A stretch of DNA of 50,986 bases, taken from positions 1 to 50,986 of the forward strand of contig NZ_JAAITU010000033.1 of the NCBI RefSeq assembly GCF_013304385.1, written 5' to 3'. A program made the position numbers and the translations under genes. Below are positions 25,337 through 34,153 of this stretch, piece by piece (position 1 is the first letter of the stretch; each line of letters opens with the position of its first letter). This DNA comes from Blautia glucerasea (lineage in GTDB: Bacteria > Bacillota > Clostridia > Lachnospirales > Lachnospiraceae). The notes below the pieces were generated by a model, which saw only the letters and a list, made by a program, of their open reading frames with translations, was not told the origin of the DNA and searched no databases.

Positions 25337-27127
25337 TTATTCTTCTTCCGGAGCAACTTCCAATCCCAGTTCTTTCAGCTGTGCCTCGCTGACTCTCTGT
25401 GGTGCTTTTGTCATCAGACAGGATGCATCCTTTACCTTCGGGAATGCAATCACATCACGAATACTGTCTACCTTTGCCATCAGCATTACCAGACGGTCAA
25501 GGCCATAAGCCAGTCCTGCGTGTGGCGGAACACCATACTTAAATGCATCCAGAAGGAATCCAAACTGCTCATACGCAGCTTCCTGCGTAAAGCCCAGTTC
25601 TTTGAACATTCTTTCCTGAATATCATCCTGATGGATACGGACACTTCCTCCACCAATCTCATTGCCGTTCAGTACAATATCATAAGCCTTTGCGCGAACC
25701 TTTCCAGGATCTGTATCCAGAAGAGGGATATCCTCCTCCATCGGCATTGTAAATGGATGATGCATAGCTGTATAGCGATTCTCTTCCTCACTCCACTCAA
25801 GCAGCGGGAACTCTGTTACCCATACAAACCTATACTCATTCTTATCAAGAAGTTCCATTTGTCTTGCCATTTCCAGACGAAGTGCTCCCAGAACATCATA
25901 TACAAGCTTTTTCTTATCTGCCGCAAACAGAAGCAGATCTCCTGGCTTTCCATCCATTGCCTGAACCAGGGCATCCATTTCCTGCTCTGTCATAAATTTG
26001 GCAAAGCTTGACTTTCTTGTACCATCCTTTGCAATGGCAATATAAGCAAGACCCTTTGCCCCATAGCCCTTCGCAAATTCTACCAGCTTGTCGATCTTCT
26101 TTCTTGGCATTTCGCCCTGGCCTTCTGCGTTAATACCGCGAACGCTGCCGCCGTTTTCAAGAGCAGAAGTAAATACGGAAAATCCGCAGTCCTTCACAAT
26201 ATCACTTACATCATGAAGTTCCATTCCAAAACGCATATCCGGCTTGTCAGATCCGAAACGATCCATTGCCTCCTGCCATGTGATCCGTTGGATCGGAAGC
26301 TTCACATCCAGATCAAGTACCTGTTTAAACAAATAGGAAAGAAATCTTTCATTCACATCGATCACATCATCAACATCCACAAAAGAAAGCTCCATATCGA
26401 TCTGTGTAAATTCCGGCTGGCGATCCGCACGAAGATCCTCATCACGGAAACATCTTGCAATCTGAATATAGCGATCATATCCTGAACACATTAGCAGCTG
26501 CTTGTAAAGCTGCGGAGACTGGGGAAGGCCATAGAAGCTTCCCGGATGGATACGGGACGGAACAAGATAATCTCTGGCACCCTCCGGTGTGCTCTTTCCA
26601 AGCATTGGTGTTTCAATCTCCAAAAATCCTTCATTTGCAAAGAACTGTCTGGTAAGCATCATTACTTTGCTTTTTAACATAAGATTCTTCTGAAGATCTG
26701 GTCTTCTAAGATCCAGATATCTGTATTTCAGACGCACTTCATCTTTTGTCTTGCTGTTTTCTTCTACCGGGAAAGGAGGTACTTCTGATTCAGAAAGGAC
26801 TCTTAAGGATCTTACCTGAACCTCCATGGTACCGGTTGCCAGGTTTGCATTTACTGCACCACCTCTTTTTGCCACTGTTCCAACAACTGCGATCACATAT
26901 TCGCTGCGCAGCTTTCCGGCTTTTGCAAATCCCTCTTCATCAATGATCCCGTTTTCAAAAATAAGCTGCATGATCCCGGAACGGTCACGAAGGTCAACAA
27001 ATATAATACCACCTTTGTCTCTTGCCTTCTGCACCCATCCCATCAGAGTCACTTCACTGCCAATCATTTCTTTCGTCACTTCTGCACATCTGCATGTTCT
27101 GTGCAGTCCCTGCATGCTCTCAGCCAT
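25337..27127 (-). CDS. aspS: Aspartyl-tRNA synthetase
   Basis: Class II synthetase of 596 residues. The N-terminal OB anticodon domain (LMGWVQKARDKGGIIFVDLRD) leads to the catalytic core: motif 2 CFRDEDLRADRQPEFTQ, the bacterial GAD insertion (about 290-420) and motif 3 AYGLDRLVMLM. Length and the GAD domain mark the bacterial type; whether it discriminates against tRNA-Asn cannot be told here, and no gatCAB genes are in the window. It follows hisS by 21 bases, the conserved hisS-aspS pair. Confidence 0.98.
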   Translation of the reverse strand: MAESMQGLHRTCRCAEVTKEMIGSEVTLMGWVQKARDKGGIIFVDLRDRSGIMQLIFENGIIDEEGFAKAGKLRSEYVIAVVGTVAKRGGAVNANLATGTMEVQVRSLRVLSESEVPPFPVEENSKTKDEVRLKYRYLDLRRPDLQKNLMLKSKVMMLTRQFFANEGFLEIETPMLGKSTPEGARDYLVPSRIHPGSFYGLPQSPQLYKQLLMCSGYDRYIQIARCFRDEDLRADRQPEFTQIDMELSFVDVDDVIDVNERFLSYLFKQVLDLDVKLPIQRITWQEAMDRFGSDKPDMRFGMELHDVSDIVKDCGFSVFTSALENGGSVRGINAEGQGEMPRKKIDKLVEFAKGYGAKGLAYIAIAKDGTRKSSFAKFMTEQEMDALVQAMDGKPGDLLLFAADKKKLVYDVLGALRLEMARQMELLDKNEYRFVWVTEFPLLEWSEEENRYTAMHHPFTMPMEEDIPLLDTDPGKVRAKAYDIVLNGNEIGGGSVRIHQDDIQERMFKELGFTQEAAYEQFGFLLDAFKYGVPPHAGLAYGLDRLVMLMAKVDSIRDVIAFPKVKDASCLMTKAPQRVSEAQLKELGLEVAPEEE

Positions 27128-27148
27128 GTCTATTGCTCCTCCTGCTTA

Positions 27149-28405
27149 TTATCTCTTTTCCTTGAAAAACTCAACAAACTCTGTATATCCTTCAGTTGTC
27201 ATCTGGTCCTTCTGGAATTTTTTATTCTTTTTCATAATGGAAATATTAACCTGCGTTCCTTCTTTTCTTTCCTGGTCAGCCTGTGCAAAAATCTGTGCAA
27301 GACGATCTGCAGGCATGTTTTTCTCAATCAGGTATGCTTTCTTTGCACCCTGTCCAGGAATCTGATAGCCTCTTTCCAGAAGCAGCATAACAATTCTCTC
27401 AAATCCAATAGAAAAACCACAGGCACTGGTATTGCTGCCTGTAAACTTACCGATCATCTCATCATAACGGCCGCCACCGCCAACGCTTCCGCCGAATTCA
27501 TCCATAGCGATCTCAAAAATCGGGCCTGTATAATAAGACATTCCCCTTACAAGAGTAGGATCAAAACTCATTTTGAAATCTGCAGTCTTTACAGAGTCAA
27601 CAGTAGAAATAATGGTTTCCAGATCCTCTGCCACCTTAGGATCAAGCACATCCTTCAGCTTTTCTTTTATAAAGCGAACGCCTTCCACATCGTTTGTGAT
27701 CTCCTTAAACATTCCAAGGTAGGTGTCAATGCTTTCTTTTGTGAAGCCTTCCTTTTCCAGTTCCTCAGCCACTCCATCCAGTCCGATCTTATCCATCTTA
27801 TCCAGGATGATAAATACCGTATCAAAACTATCTGCCGGAAAACCACTATACTGTGCCATAGCCTTCAGGATCTTCCTGTCATTGATACGGATAGTAAAAT
27901 TGTGGAAATCCAGTTTGCCAAGAAGGGTGGTGGTAGCAAGCACCAACTCAATCTCAGCCATATAAGTAGCCTCACCCAGAATATCAATATCGCACTGCAT
28001 AAACTGACGGAAACGACCTCTCTGTGGCCTGTCAGCTCTCCATACATATCCCATCTGCAAAGCCTTAAAAGGAGCCGGCAGATCATTGGAATTGTTGGAA
28101 TAATAACGGGAAAGGGGAAGTGTCAGGTCATAACGAAGTCCGGAATCCACCAGATCTCCTTCTTCCTTTGCACTTTCCAGCTTCAGCTTTTCGCCTCTTT
28201 TCAGGATCTTAAAGATAAGCTTTTCATTCTCTCCGCCCTGCTTGCTGCAAAGATTCTCAATATGCTCCACGCAGGGAGTCTCTATAGATGTAAAACCAAA
28301 AGATGCATATGTTTCACGGATGATGCTGGTCACATAATTCCGTATTTCCATTTCCCTGGGAAGAATATCCTTCATCCCTGTTACCGGTTTCTTCTTTAAT
28401 GCCAT
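27149..28405 (-). CDS. hisS: Histidyl-tRNA synthetase
   Basis: Class II synthetase of 418 residues: GMKDILPREM at the start, motif 2 around RGRFRQFMQCDIDILG, the His-binding LVRGMSYYTGPIFE and GGGGRYDEMIG, motif 3 ACGFSIGFERIVML, and a C-terminal anticodon domain ending at FVEFFKEKR. AAGGAGG precedes the ATG. Its first 92 bases overlap the end of the upstream HD gene in another frame; the canonical N-terminus shows the hisS start is right. Confidence 0.97.
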   Translation of the reverse strand: MALKKKPVTGMKDILPREMEIRNYVTSIIRETYASFGFTSIETPCVEHIENLCSKQGGENEKLIFKILKRGEKLKLESAKEEGDLVDSGLRYDLTLPLSRYYSNNSNDLPAPFKALQMGYVWRADRPQRGRFRQFMQCDIDILGEATYMAEIELVLATTTLLGKLDFHNFTIRINDRKILKAMAQYSGFPADSFDTVFIILDKMDKIGLDGVAEELEKEGFTKESIDTYLGMFKEITNDVEGVRFIKEKLKDVLDPKVAEDLETIISTVDSVKTADFKMSFDPTLVRGMSYYTGPIFEIAMDEFGGSVGGGGRYDEMIGKFTGSNTSACGFSIGFERIVMLLLERGYQIPGQGAKKAYLIEKNMPADRLAQIFAQADQERKEGTQVNISIMKKNKKFQKDQMTTEGYTEFVEFFKEKR

Positions 28406-28973
28406 CGTGTTCCTCCTTATGAACTACCCGCTGAAAAGCGAGAAAAATTTCCATGTCAAAATTCTTTACTTCATCGATCATCAGTCCAACTACTGTCTTT
28501 CTGTCAAAAGCCCTGCGATAAGGTCTGTCTGAGCTCAAAGCACAGAAAACATCACAAACTCTCAGGATCCTGGCTCCAATGGGAATCTCTTCCCCACATT
28601 TATTGGATGGATATCCGGTACCATCAAAATTCTCATGATGATACAAAATACTTTCCAGAATAAAATCAGAATACCCCTGATCTTTCAGTTCTTCATATCC
28701 AAGTGCAGAATGCATTCGCACATATTTCAATTCCTCGATCACAAGAGGATTATTTTCCTGTCCATTAATGTAGCTGCGCAGTTTCAGCTTACCAATGTCA
28801 TGAAGCACACCGGCCACTGCCAGCTGGTAACACTGATCCTCGGGCAGTCCAACTTCCTTTGCGACTGCATACGCCAGATTGCTTACTGCAATGCCATGTT
28901 TTAATTCTGTAGACAGGTCAAATTCCAGCAGTCTGTCCTGTGAGGCAGGATTCTTCTCCTTGGTTCTGCTCAC
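28314..28973 (-). CDS. HD-domain (HD-GYP-like) phosphohydrolase
   Basis: A 219-residue protein with a metal-dependent HD hydrolase core: HGIAVSNLAYAVA (first His), GVLHDIGKLKL (HD), MHSALGYEEL, ILYHHENFDGTGYP (HHE and GTGYP) and RILRVCDVFCALSSDRPYR. This covers most of the HD-GYP signature; such proteins hydrolyse cyclic dinucleotides, but the substrate here is unproven and there is no receiver domain. The GTG at 28973 is preferred: GGAGGGAGG precedes it and it overlaps the hemZ stop as GTGA. The last ~30 residues (hydrophilic, Gly/Glu-rich) overlap hisS and are probably not part of the fold. Confidence 0.88.
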   Translation of the reverse strand: MSRTKEKNPASQDRLLEFDLSTELKHGIAVSNLAYAVAKEVGLPEDQCYQLAVAGVLHDIGKLKLRSYINGQENNPLVIEELKYVRMHSALGYEELKDQGYSDFILESILYHHENFDGTGYPSNKCGEEIPIGARILRVCDVFCALSSDRPYRRAFDRKTVVGLMIDEVKNFDMEIFLAFQRVVHKEEHDGIKEETGNRDEGYSSQGNGNTELCDQHHP

Positions 28974-30478
28974 GAATCCTCCCTCCAATCACGCAGCCAT
29001 CTGGTAATCCCGGTCTGTTTTCTCTGGATCATTTCGTCAATACGTGAAATATAATTGGTAACATCTTTTACATTTTCCACACGTTCGATCCGTCTTTCGT
29101 GATCAAAAACCAGCTTGGAAGAACCACCAGCACCAAGAGCAATAATAGGCTGTTTTTCTTCCATAATCAGTATATTGTAAATTCCTGCTTTGTCAACCTT
29201 GGCATAGCCTACATTTTCAAAATTTCCCTTCATATTCTTCTGTCTGTACAGATAATACGGGCTCATTTCCATTTCGTAGGCTGTTTTCATGGTAAGCTCC
29301 ATGATTTCCTGATTATTCTCAAAGGTCATTTCCTGATACTGATCCCTGAAGATATTCAACCTTGCTGCGCGTTTTACTGCAAGAGAATGTACAGTAAGAC
29401 TGTCCGGATCCAGTGCCTTTACCTGTTCCAGTGTATACTCTACCATGGCATAATCCTCGCCAGGAAGGCCTACGATCAGATCCATGTTAATATTGTCAAA
29501 TCCCTGCTCTCTTGCCAGCTCAAATGCCTTCTTTGTATCTTCTACAGAATGCTTCCTGCCGATCAGATTCAAAGTGGTTTGATTCATAGTCTGTGGATTT
29601 ACAGAAATCCTGGTAACAGGAAATCTATGGATCGATGCAAGTTTTTCTTTTGTAATGCTATCCGGCCGGCCTGCTTCCACAGTAAATTCAAGAAGTCCAT
29701 CATATCCAAATTGACGGCTCAGACAATCCAACAGCCTCTCCAACTGATAAGGCTCCAGTGTAGTAGGTGTTCCTCCGCCAATATAAATCGTATCCAGCTT
29801 CCTGCCAAGGCTTTTCATAAGGCTGGCCACAGCTTCAGCTTCTTTGCACAGCGCATCCAGATATTCGTCAGTTCTTGATGCCCAAAGCTTCAATGGATAC
29901 GAGCTGAAAGAACAATAAAGACAGATACTTGGGCAAAACGGAATCCCTACATAAAGGCTATACCCTTTATCATAATCAATATCCTTCAGGATATCTTTTT
30001 CCCGGTTGGCAATGGCAACAGCCAGTGCTGTTTTCTTAGGGCTGACCAGATACCGATCCCGCATCTCCTGTGCTGTCTGTACATTGGTAAGGCCTGTATC
30101 CAGCATCCCCATAGCCAGCTTTACCGGACGGATACCGGTAAGATTCCCCCAGGGTAACGTGCGTCCTGTCAGCTTAACCAGCACATCCTGATAAAGGGCA
30201 TATTTCAGGTGGTCTTTATTCTCCCTGCGGCTTTCACTTTCTTTAATACTGATCTGCCCGCTTTTTCCTTCTCCCTCATACCGGATCAGATAACTTCCTT
30301 CTGCTTTTGAAGACACAAACAGCAGATCACAGAAATGCGTTTCCTCTGCTTCATAAGTCATACGGATCTCTGCTTCCGGATAAAAAGCTTTGATCAGCTC
30401 ATATATATCATGTTCAAAATCTTTATCAAGAAAACAAATCTCTATCTTATACAAAAGGGTTGTACCTCTTTTCATAAC
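28970..30478 (-). CDS. hemZ: Coproporphyrinogen III oxidase-like radical SAM protein HemZ
   Basis: About 500 residues, radical SAM enzyme of the HemN/HemZ class. The cluster motif CPSICLYCSF is near residue 165; YIGGGTPTTL, VEAGRPDSIT, ISVNPQTMN and LPGEDYAMVEYTLEQV follow in HemN order. The extra N-terminal domain of about 150 residues is the HemZ type. Without other haem genes nearby, real haem synthesis is uncertain; some members are haem chaperones or other enzymes. Start: an ATG at 30478 gives a 32-base overlap with the hydrolase gene; a TTG at 30460 with AGAGGT upstream, overlapping the hydrolase stop, is an equally good choice. Confidence 0.9.
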   Translation of the reverse strand, partial: VMKRGTTLLYKIEICFLDKDFEHDIYELIKAFYPEAEIRMTYEAEETHFCDLLFVSSKAEGSYLIRYEGEGKSGQISIKESESRRENKDHLKYALYQDVLVKLTGRTLPWGNLTGIRPVKLAMGMLDTGLTNVQTAQEMRDRYLVSPKKTALAVAIANREKDILKDIDYDKGYSLYVGIPFCPSICLYCSFSSYPLKLWASRTDEYLDALCKEAEAVASLMKSLGRKLDTIYIGGGTPTTLEPYQLERLLDCLSRQFGYDGLLEFTVEAGRPDSITKEKLASIHRFPVTRISVNPQTMNQTTLNLIGRKHSVEDTKKAFELAREQGFDNINMDLIVGLPGEDYAMVEYTLEQVKALDPDSLTVHSLAVKRAARLNIFRDQYQEMTFENNQEIMELTMKTAYEMEMSPYYLYRQKNMKGNFENVGYAKVDKAGIYNILIMEEKQPIIALGAGGSSKLVFDHERRIERVENVKDVTNYISRIDEMIQRKQTGITRWLRDWREDS

Positions 30479-31076
30479 CAATGGTAGTTGATGTATCATG
30501 TCCTGGATATACCACCGTATCTTCCGGAAGCGCATCTACCAGCCTGTGCAGGCTTTCCACAATCTGTGCCGAACTCCCTCCCGGAAAATCCGTCCTGCCT
30601 ACAGAACCGTGGAACAGGGTATCTCCGGAAAAAAGTACATCTTCATCTTTAAAATAATAGCAACAGCTGCCTTTTGTATGTCCTGGTGTAAAGATCATCT
30701 GAACTTTAAACCCGGCTGCTTCAAAAACTTCCAGATCTGAGGGCATTTTGTCGGCCTTCATGGAAACCGGTCTGCCATAATACTGGGTCATATTCACAGA
30801 TGGCTCCCAAAGCATCTCTGTCTCCAGAGGACAGGCATAAACAGGGATATCATATCTGTCTCTCACTGCTTCTGCTGCAGAGATATGGTCAAAATGGCCA
30901 TGAGTAAGAAGGACAGCTACAGGAGTCCCTTCCATCTGGGCTACCTTTTGAAAGATCCGCTCTGGCTGATCTGCTGGATCAATGATCAGCAATTCTTTTG
31001 TCTCCTGGTTTAATGCGAAATAACAATTTGTACTTACCGGTCCTAAAACCAGCTGTTCTACCTTTAATCTTCCCAT
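30447..31076 (-). CDS. Metallo-beta-lactamase-fold hydrolase (glyoxalase II-like)
   Basis: A 209-residue cytoplasmic hydrolase with two metal sites: THGHFDH (His59, His61, Asp63, His64), FTPGHTKGS, LFSGDTLF and VVYPGHD near the C-terminus. Typical length for the small YcbL/glyoxalase II-like branch; the thioester substrate is unknown. It sits between relA and hemZ, its usual place in this order of Clostridia, 30 bases after relA and overlapping the hemZ start. Confidence 0.92.
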   Translation of the reverse strand: MGRLKVEQLVLGPVSTNCYFALNQETKELLIIDPADQPERIFQKVAQMEGTPVAVLLTHGHFDHISAAEAVRDRYDIPVYACPLETEMLWEPSVNMTQYYGRPVSMKADKMPSDLEVFEAAGFKVQMIFTPGHTKGSCCYYFKDEDVLFSGDTLFHGSVGRTDFPGGSSAQIVESLHRLVDALPEDTVVYPGHDTSTTIGYEKRYNPFV

Positions 31077-31106
31077 GTTGTCCTTTCCACCTTCGGGTAT
31101 AAAAAA

Positions 31107-33434
31107 TCAGCCTGTAGTACGTTCCACATCGATCACGCTGTCGATCTGGCGTATCTTCTCAATCAGTGAATTCAGTTCTTCTTTACTACTCACATTAAAA
31201 TTCATGGAAATCGTAGCCTTTTCCTGCTTGTTAGTACGGCTGTTAATACTTCTCACATCGATCTTACGCTCAGTAAAGATCTTGGAAATGTCTACCAAAA
31301 GACCGGTCCTGTTATTGGCATATACATTGATCTCTGCCATATACTGCTCGGATGCCCTGTTATCCTGCTGCCATTCAGCCTCGATCAGGCGGCTTCTGTC
31401 CATCTCTGACATATTCATCACATTCACACAGTCTGTCCTGTGAATGGTGATACCGCGGCCTCTTGTAACAAAACCTACGATTTCATCTCCCGGGATCGGA
31501 TTACAACATTTTGAAAAGCGCACTGCCACATCATGAATGCCCTTAACCACAATACCGCTTTTACCCTTAGCTACATGGATTCGCTCCGGTGCTTCCTGTG
31601 CAGCCTCCAAGACCTGCTCGTCTGTAAGATTCTTTTTGTTTTCTTTATCATAAGCTTCTGCCAGCTTATTAAAAACCTGCCCTTCTTTCAGACCTCCATG
31701 TCCGATGGCCGCCAGCACGGAATCCCAGTCACGGAATCCATATTTTCTCAGAACAGCCTCCAGATACTGTGGCTTGGTGTAATTGCCGATCTTAAATCCC
31801 TTGGACTTGGCATACTGAGTCAGCATGTCTTTTCCTTTCAGGATATTATCTTCTTTCAGTTCTTTCTTAAACCACTGGTTGATCTTGTTCTTTGCCTGTG
31901 TGCTCTTTACAACATTCAGCCAATCACGGCTTGGTCCCTGGGAATTCTGGGATGTGATGATCTCAATCCGGTCACCATTTTGAATCCGGTATTCTATAGG
32001 TACAAGCTTCCCATTGACCCTGGCTCCTACCATCTTATTCCCTACTGCGCTGTGTACACTATAAGCAAAGTCAATAGGAGTGGAGCCATTTGGCAGTGTT
32101 TTCACATCGCCCTGGGGAGTAAAACAATATACACTATCTGCAAAAAGATCCAGGTCATTTTTCAGAAGACTCATAAACTCTTTATTGTCCGACATATCCC
32201 TCTGCCATTCCAGAATCTGTCTTAACCAGTTTAATTTTTCTTCTTCACTTTTACCAACCGGCTTCTTGCCATCTGCTGATTCTTTATATTTCCAGTGTGC
32301 TGCAATACCATATTCAGCTGTTTTGTGCATTTCAAAAGTACGTATCTGGATTTCAAATGGCTGACCGTTAGGCCCAATCAGCGTGGTATGAAGAGACTGA
32401 TACATATTTGGCTTTGGCATTGCAATATAATCCTTAAATCTTCCGGGAATAGGCTTGTACATTTCATGAATCACGCCAAGAGCAGCATAGCAGTCCTTCA
32501 CTGTGTCTACCAGGATACGTACAGCAAAAAGATCATATATCTGGTCTATAGTCTTGTGCTGATTCACCATCTTCTTGTAGATACTGAAGAAGTGCTTTAC
32601 CCTGCCATCTACCTGAGCCTTAATATTGGCATCCACCATATGCTGTTTGACCTGATTAACGATCTTCCCAACAAATTCCTCACGCACACTTTTTCGCAAT
32701 GCAACCTTTTCAACCAGATCATAATACACCTCTGGTTTAAGGTACTTCAGAGACAGGTCGTCCAACTCCACCTTGATCTTGGAAATACCAAGACGCTGTG
32801 CGATAGGTGCGTAAATATCCATTGTCTCACGGGCCTTTTCCTGTTGCTTGGCAGGAGTCATATACTGAAGTGTACGCATATTATGAAGCCGGTCTGCCAG
32901 CTTGATCATAATAACCCTGATATCCTTAGCCATGGCAAGAAACATCTTACGCAGGCTTTCTGCCTGCATTTCAACCTTATCAGAGGAATAGGATAACTGG
33001 CCGATCTTCGTCACTCCATCAACAAGAAGAGCCACCTCTCCGCCAAATTCCTTTTCCACTTCTTCATATGTCATCCATGTATCTTCCACTGCATCATGAA
33101 GCAGTCCTGCTACAATGGTCTCTTTGTCCAGTTCCAGATCAGCCAGTATGATCGCTACACACAGAGGATGAATGATATAGGGCTCTCCGGATTTTCTTTT
33201 CTGATCCTTATGTGCTTCACTGGCAACCTTATAAGCTTTCTCAATCATGGAGATATCTGTGGACGGATGATATTTCCGGACACTGCTGATCAATTCCTGA
33301 TACAGCACTTCCGGGCTGGTAAAGTCGCTCATTGTCTTTACAGCTGCATCTGCCTTTTTTACAGAAGCCAACTTCTCTGCTTCGATCTGGGATGCCTGAT
33401 CCAAGGCATCTGTGACTGTATTTACTTCTGCCAT
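31107..33434 (-). CDS. relA: Bifunctional (p)ppGpp synthetase/hydrolase
   Basis: A 775-residue Rel enzyme, maker and breaker of the stringent alarmone. The N-terminal HD hydrolase has HPLCVAIILAD and LLHDAVEDT. The synthetase domain (about 240-350) includes IYDLFAVRIL, GRFKDYIAMPKPNMYQSLHT and EIQIRTFEMH. The TGS domain (VYCFTPQGDVKTLPNGST), a zinc-finger/helical region with FSKCCNPIPGDEIVGFV, and a C-terminal ACT domain (NRTGLLVDISKIF) follow. Hydrolase motifs appear intact, so both activities are likely. It lies 35 bases after apt in the same operon. Confidence 0.97.
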   Translation of the reverse strand: MAEVNTVTDALDQASQIEAEKLASVKKADAAVKTMSDFTSPEVLYQELISSVRKYHPSTDISMIEKAYKVASEAHKDQKRKSGEPYIIHPLCVAIILADLELDKETIVAGLLHDAVEDTWMTYEEVEKEFGGEVALLVDGVTKIGQLSYSSDKVEMQAESLRKMFLAMAKDIRVIMIKLADRLHNMRTLQYMTPAKQQEKARETMDIYAPIAQRLGISKIKVELDDLSLKYLKPEVYYDLVEKVALRKSVREEFVGKIVNQVKQHMVDANIKAQVDGRVKHFFSIYKKMVNQHKTIDQIYDLFAVRILVDTVKDCYAALGVIHEMYKPIPGRFKDYIAMPKPNMYQSLHTTLIGPNGQPFEIQIRTFEMHKTAEYGIAAHWKYKESADGKKPVGKSEEEKLNWLRQILEWQRDMSDNKEFMSLLKNDLDLFADSVYCFTPQGDVKTLPNGSTPIDFAYSVHSAVGNKMVGARVNGKLVPIEYRIQNGDRIEIITSQNSQGPSRDWLNVVKSTQAKNKINQWFKKELKEDNILKGKDMLTQYAKSKGFKIGNYTKPQYLEAVLRKYGFRDWDSVLAAIGHGGLKEGQVFNKLAEAYDKENKKNLTDEQVLEAAQEAPERIHVAKGKSGIVVKGIHDVAVRFSKCCNPIPGDEIVGFVTRGRGITIHRTDCVNVMNMSEMDRSRLIEAEWQQDNRASEQYMAEINVYANNRTGLLVDISKIFTERKIDVRSINSRTNKQEKATISMNFNVSSKEELNSLIEKIRQIDSVIDVERTTG

Positions 33435-33469
33435 CTCTTATCACCTACCCTGTACAAAGTCTGACTGTT

Positions 33470-33994
33470 TTACTTTCCTTCATAGCGGATCACAGACGCT
33501 ACATCATACCCTTTCAGCTTTTCACGGCCTTTCAATCCGGCAAGTTCCATCAGGAAAAGGATCTTTACAACTTCTCCGCCAAGCTCTTCGATCAACTTCA
33601 CGGCAGCTTCCATGGTACCGCCTGTAGCAATCAGGTCATCTACGATCACTACTTTCTGTCCCGGCTTAATGGCATCCTTATGGATCTCGATCTCTGCCTG
33701 TCCGTATTCCAGGTCATAGCTTTGGGAAATCGTCTCACAGGGAAGTTTTCCTTTCTTTCTTACCGGTACAAATGGTTTGTGGAGGTTATATGCCATAGGC
33801 ATTCCGAAAATAAAACCTCTGGACTCAGCGCCTACGATCACATCCACATCTACATCTTTGATCAGATCCTGAAGCGAATCTATGGCAAGGTGAAGTCCAT
33901 CTGCATCCTGCAAAATACTGGTAATATCTCTGAAAATAATCCCCGGCTCCGGGAAATCCGGAATACTTCTGACATATTCTTCTATTTTTTTCAT
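33470..33994 (-). CDS. apt: Adenine phosphoribosyltransferase
   Basis: A 174-residue purine-salvage enzyme converting adenine and PRPP to AMP. The PRPP-binding motif VVIVDDLIATGGTM, the GAESRGFIFG loop and the N-terminal PDFPEPGIIFRDIT are all typical. First gene downstream of a strong promoter, followed by relA, the hydrolase, hemZ, the HD gene, hisS and aspS, a linkage common in Clostridia that pairs purine salvage with (p)ppGpp control. Confidence 0.97.
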   Translation of the reverse strand: MKKIEEYVRSIPDFPEPGIIFRDITSILQDADGLHLAIDSLQDLIKDVDVDVIVGAESRGFIFGMPMAYNLHKPFVPVRKKGKLPCETISQSYDLEYGQAEIEIHKDAIKPGQKVVIVDDLIATGGTMEAAVKLIEELGGEVVKILFLMELAGLKGREKLKGYDVASVIRYEGK

Positions 33995-34049
33995 ATTATT
34001 GTTTCCTCCTCAAACATTTTCTCAACCATGTTTTTTGTCAATAGATTTA

Positions 34050-34078
34050 AGTATATCACCTTTTTTATTTATAATCAA
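34050..34078 (-). promoter_or_regulatory. Promoter of apt-relA and downstream genes
   Basis: TTGATT, 17-bp spacer, TATACT on the minus strand (-35 at 34073-34078, -10 at 34050-34055). A second TTGACA at about 34037-34042 lacks a matching -10. Confidence 0.75.
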
Positions 34079-34153
34079 TCAAAAACCCCATAGATACAGC
34101 ATATTCTGCCATCTCCGGTTACTGATTGCTCCATTCACAGCAGCCATCTCCGG

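Noticed and set aside
27101-28399. 432-codon open frame on the plus strand covering almost all of hisS
   Set aside because: It lies antisense to a fully conserved hisS gene, has no ribosome binding site, and its product is a Cys/His/Leu-rich antisense artefact of codon usage.
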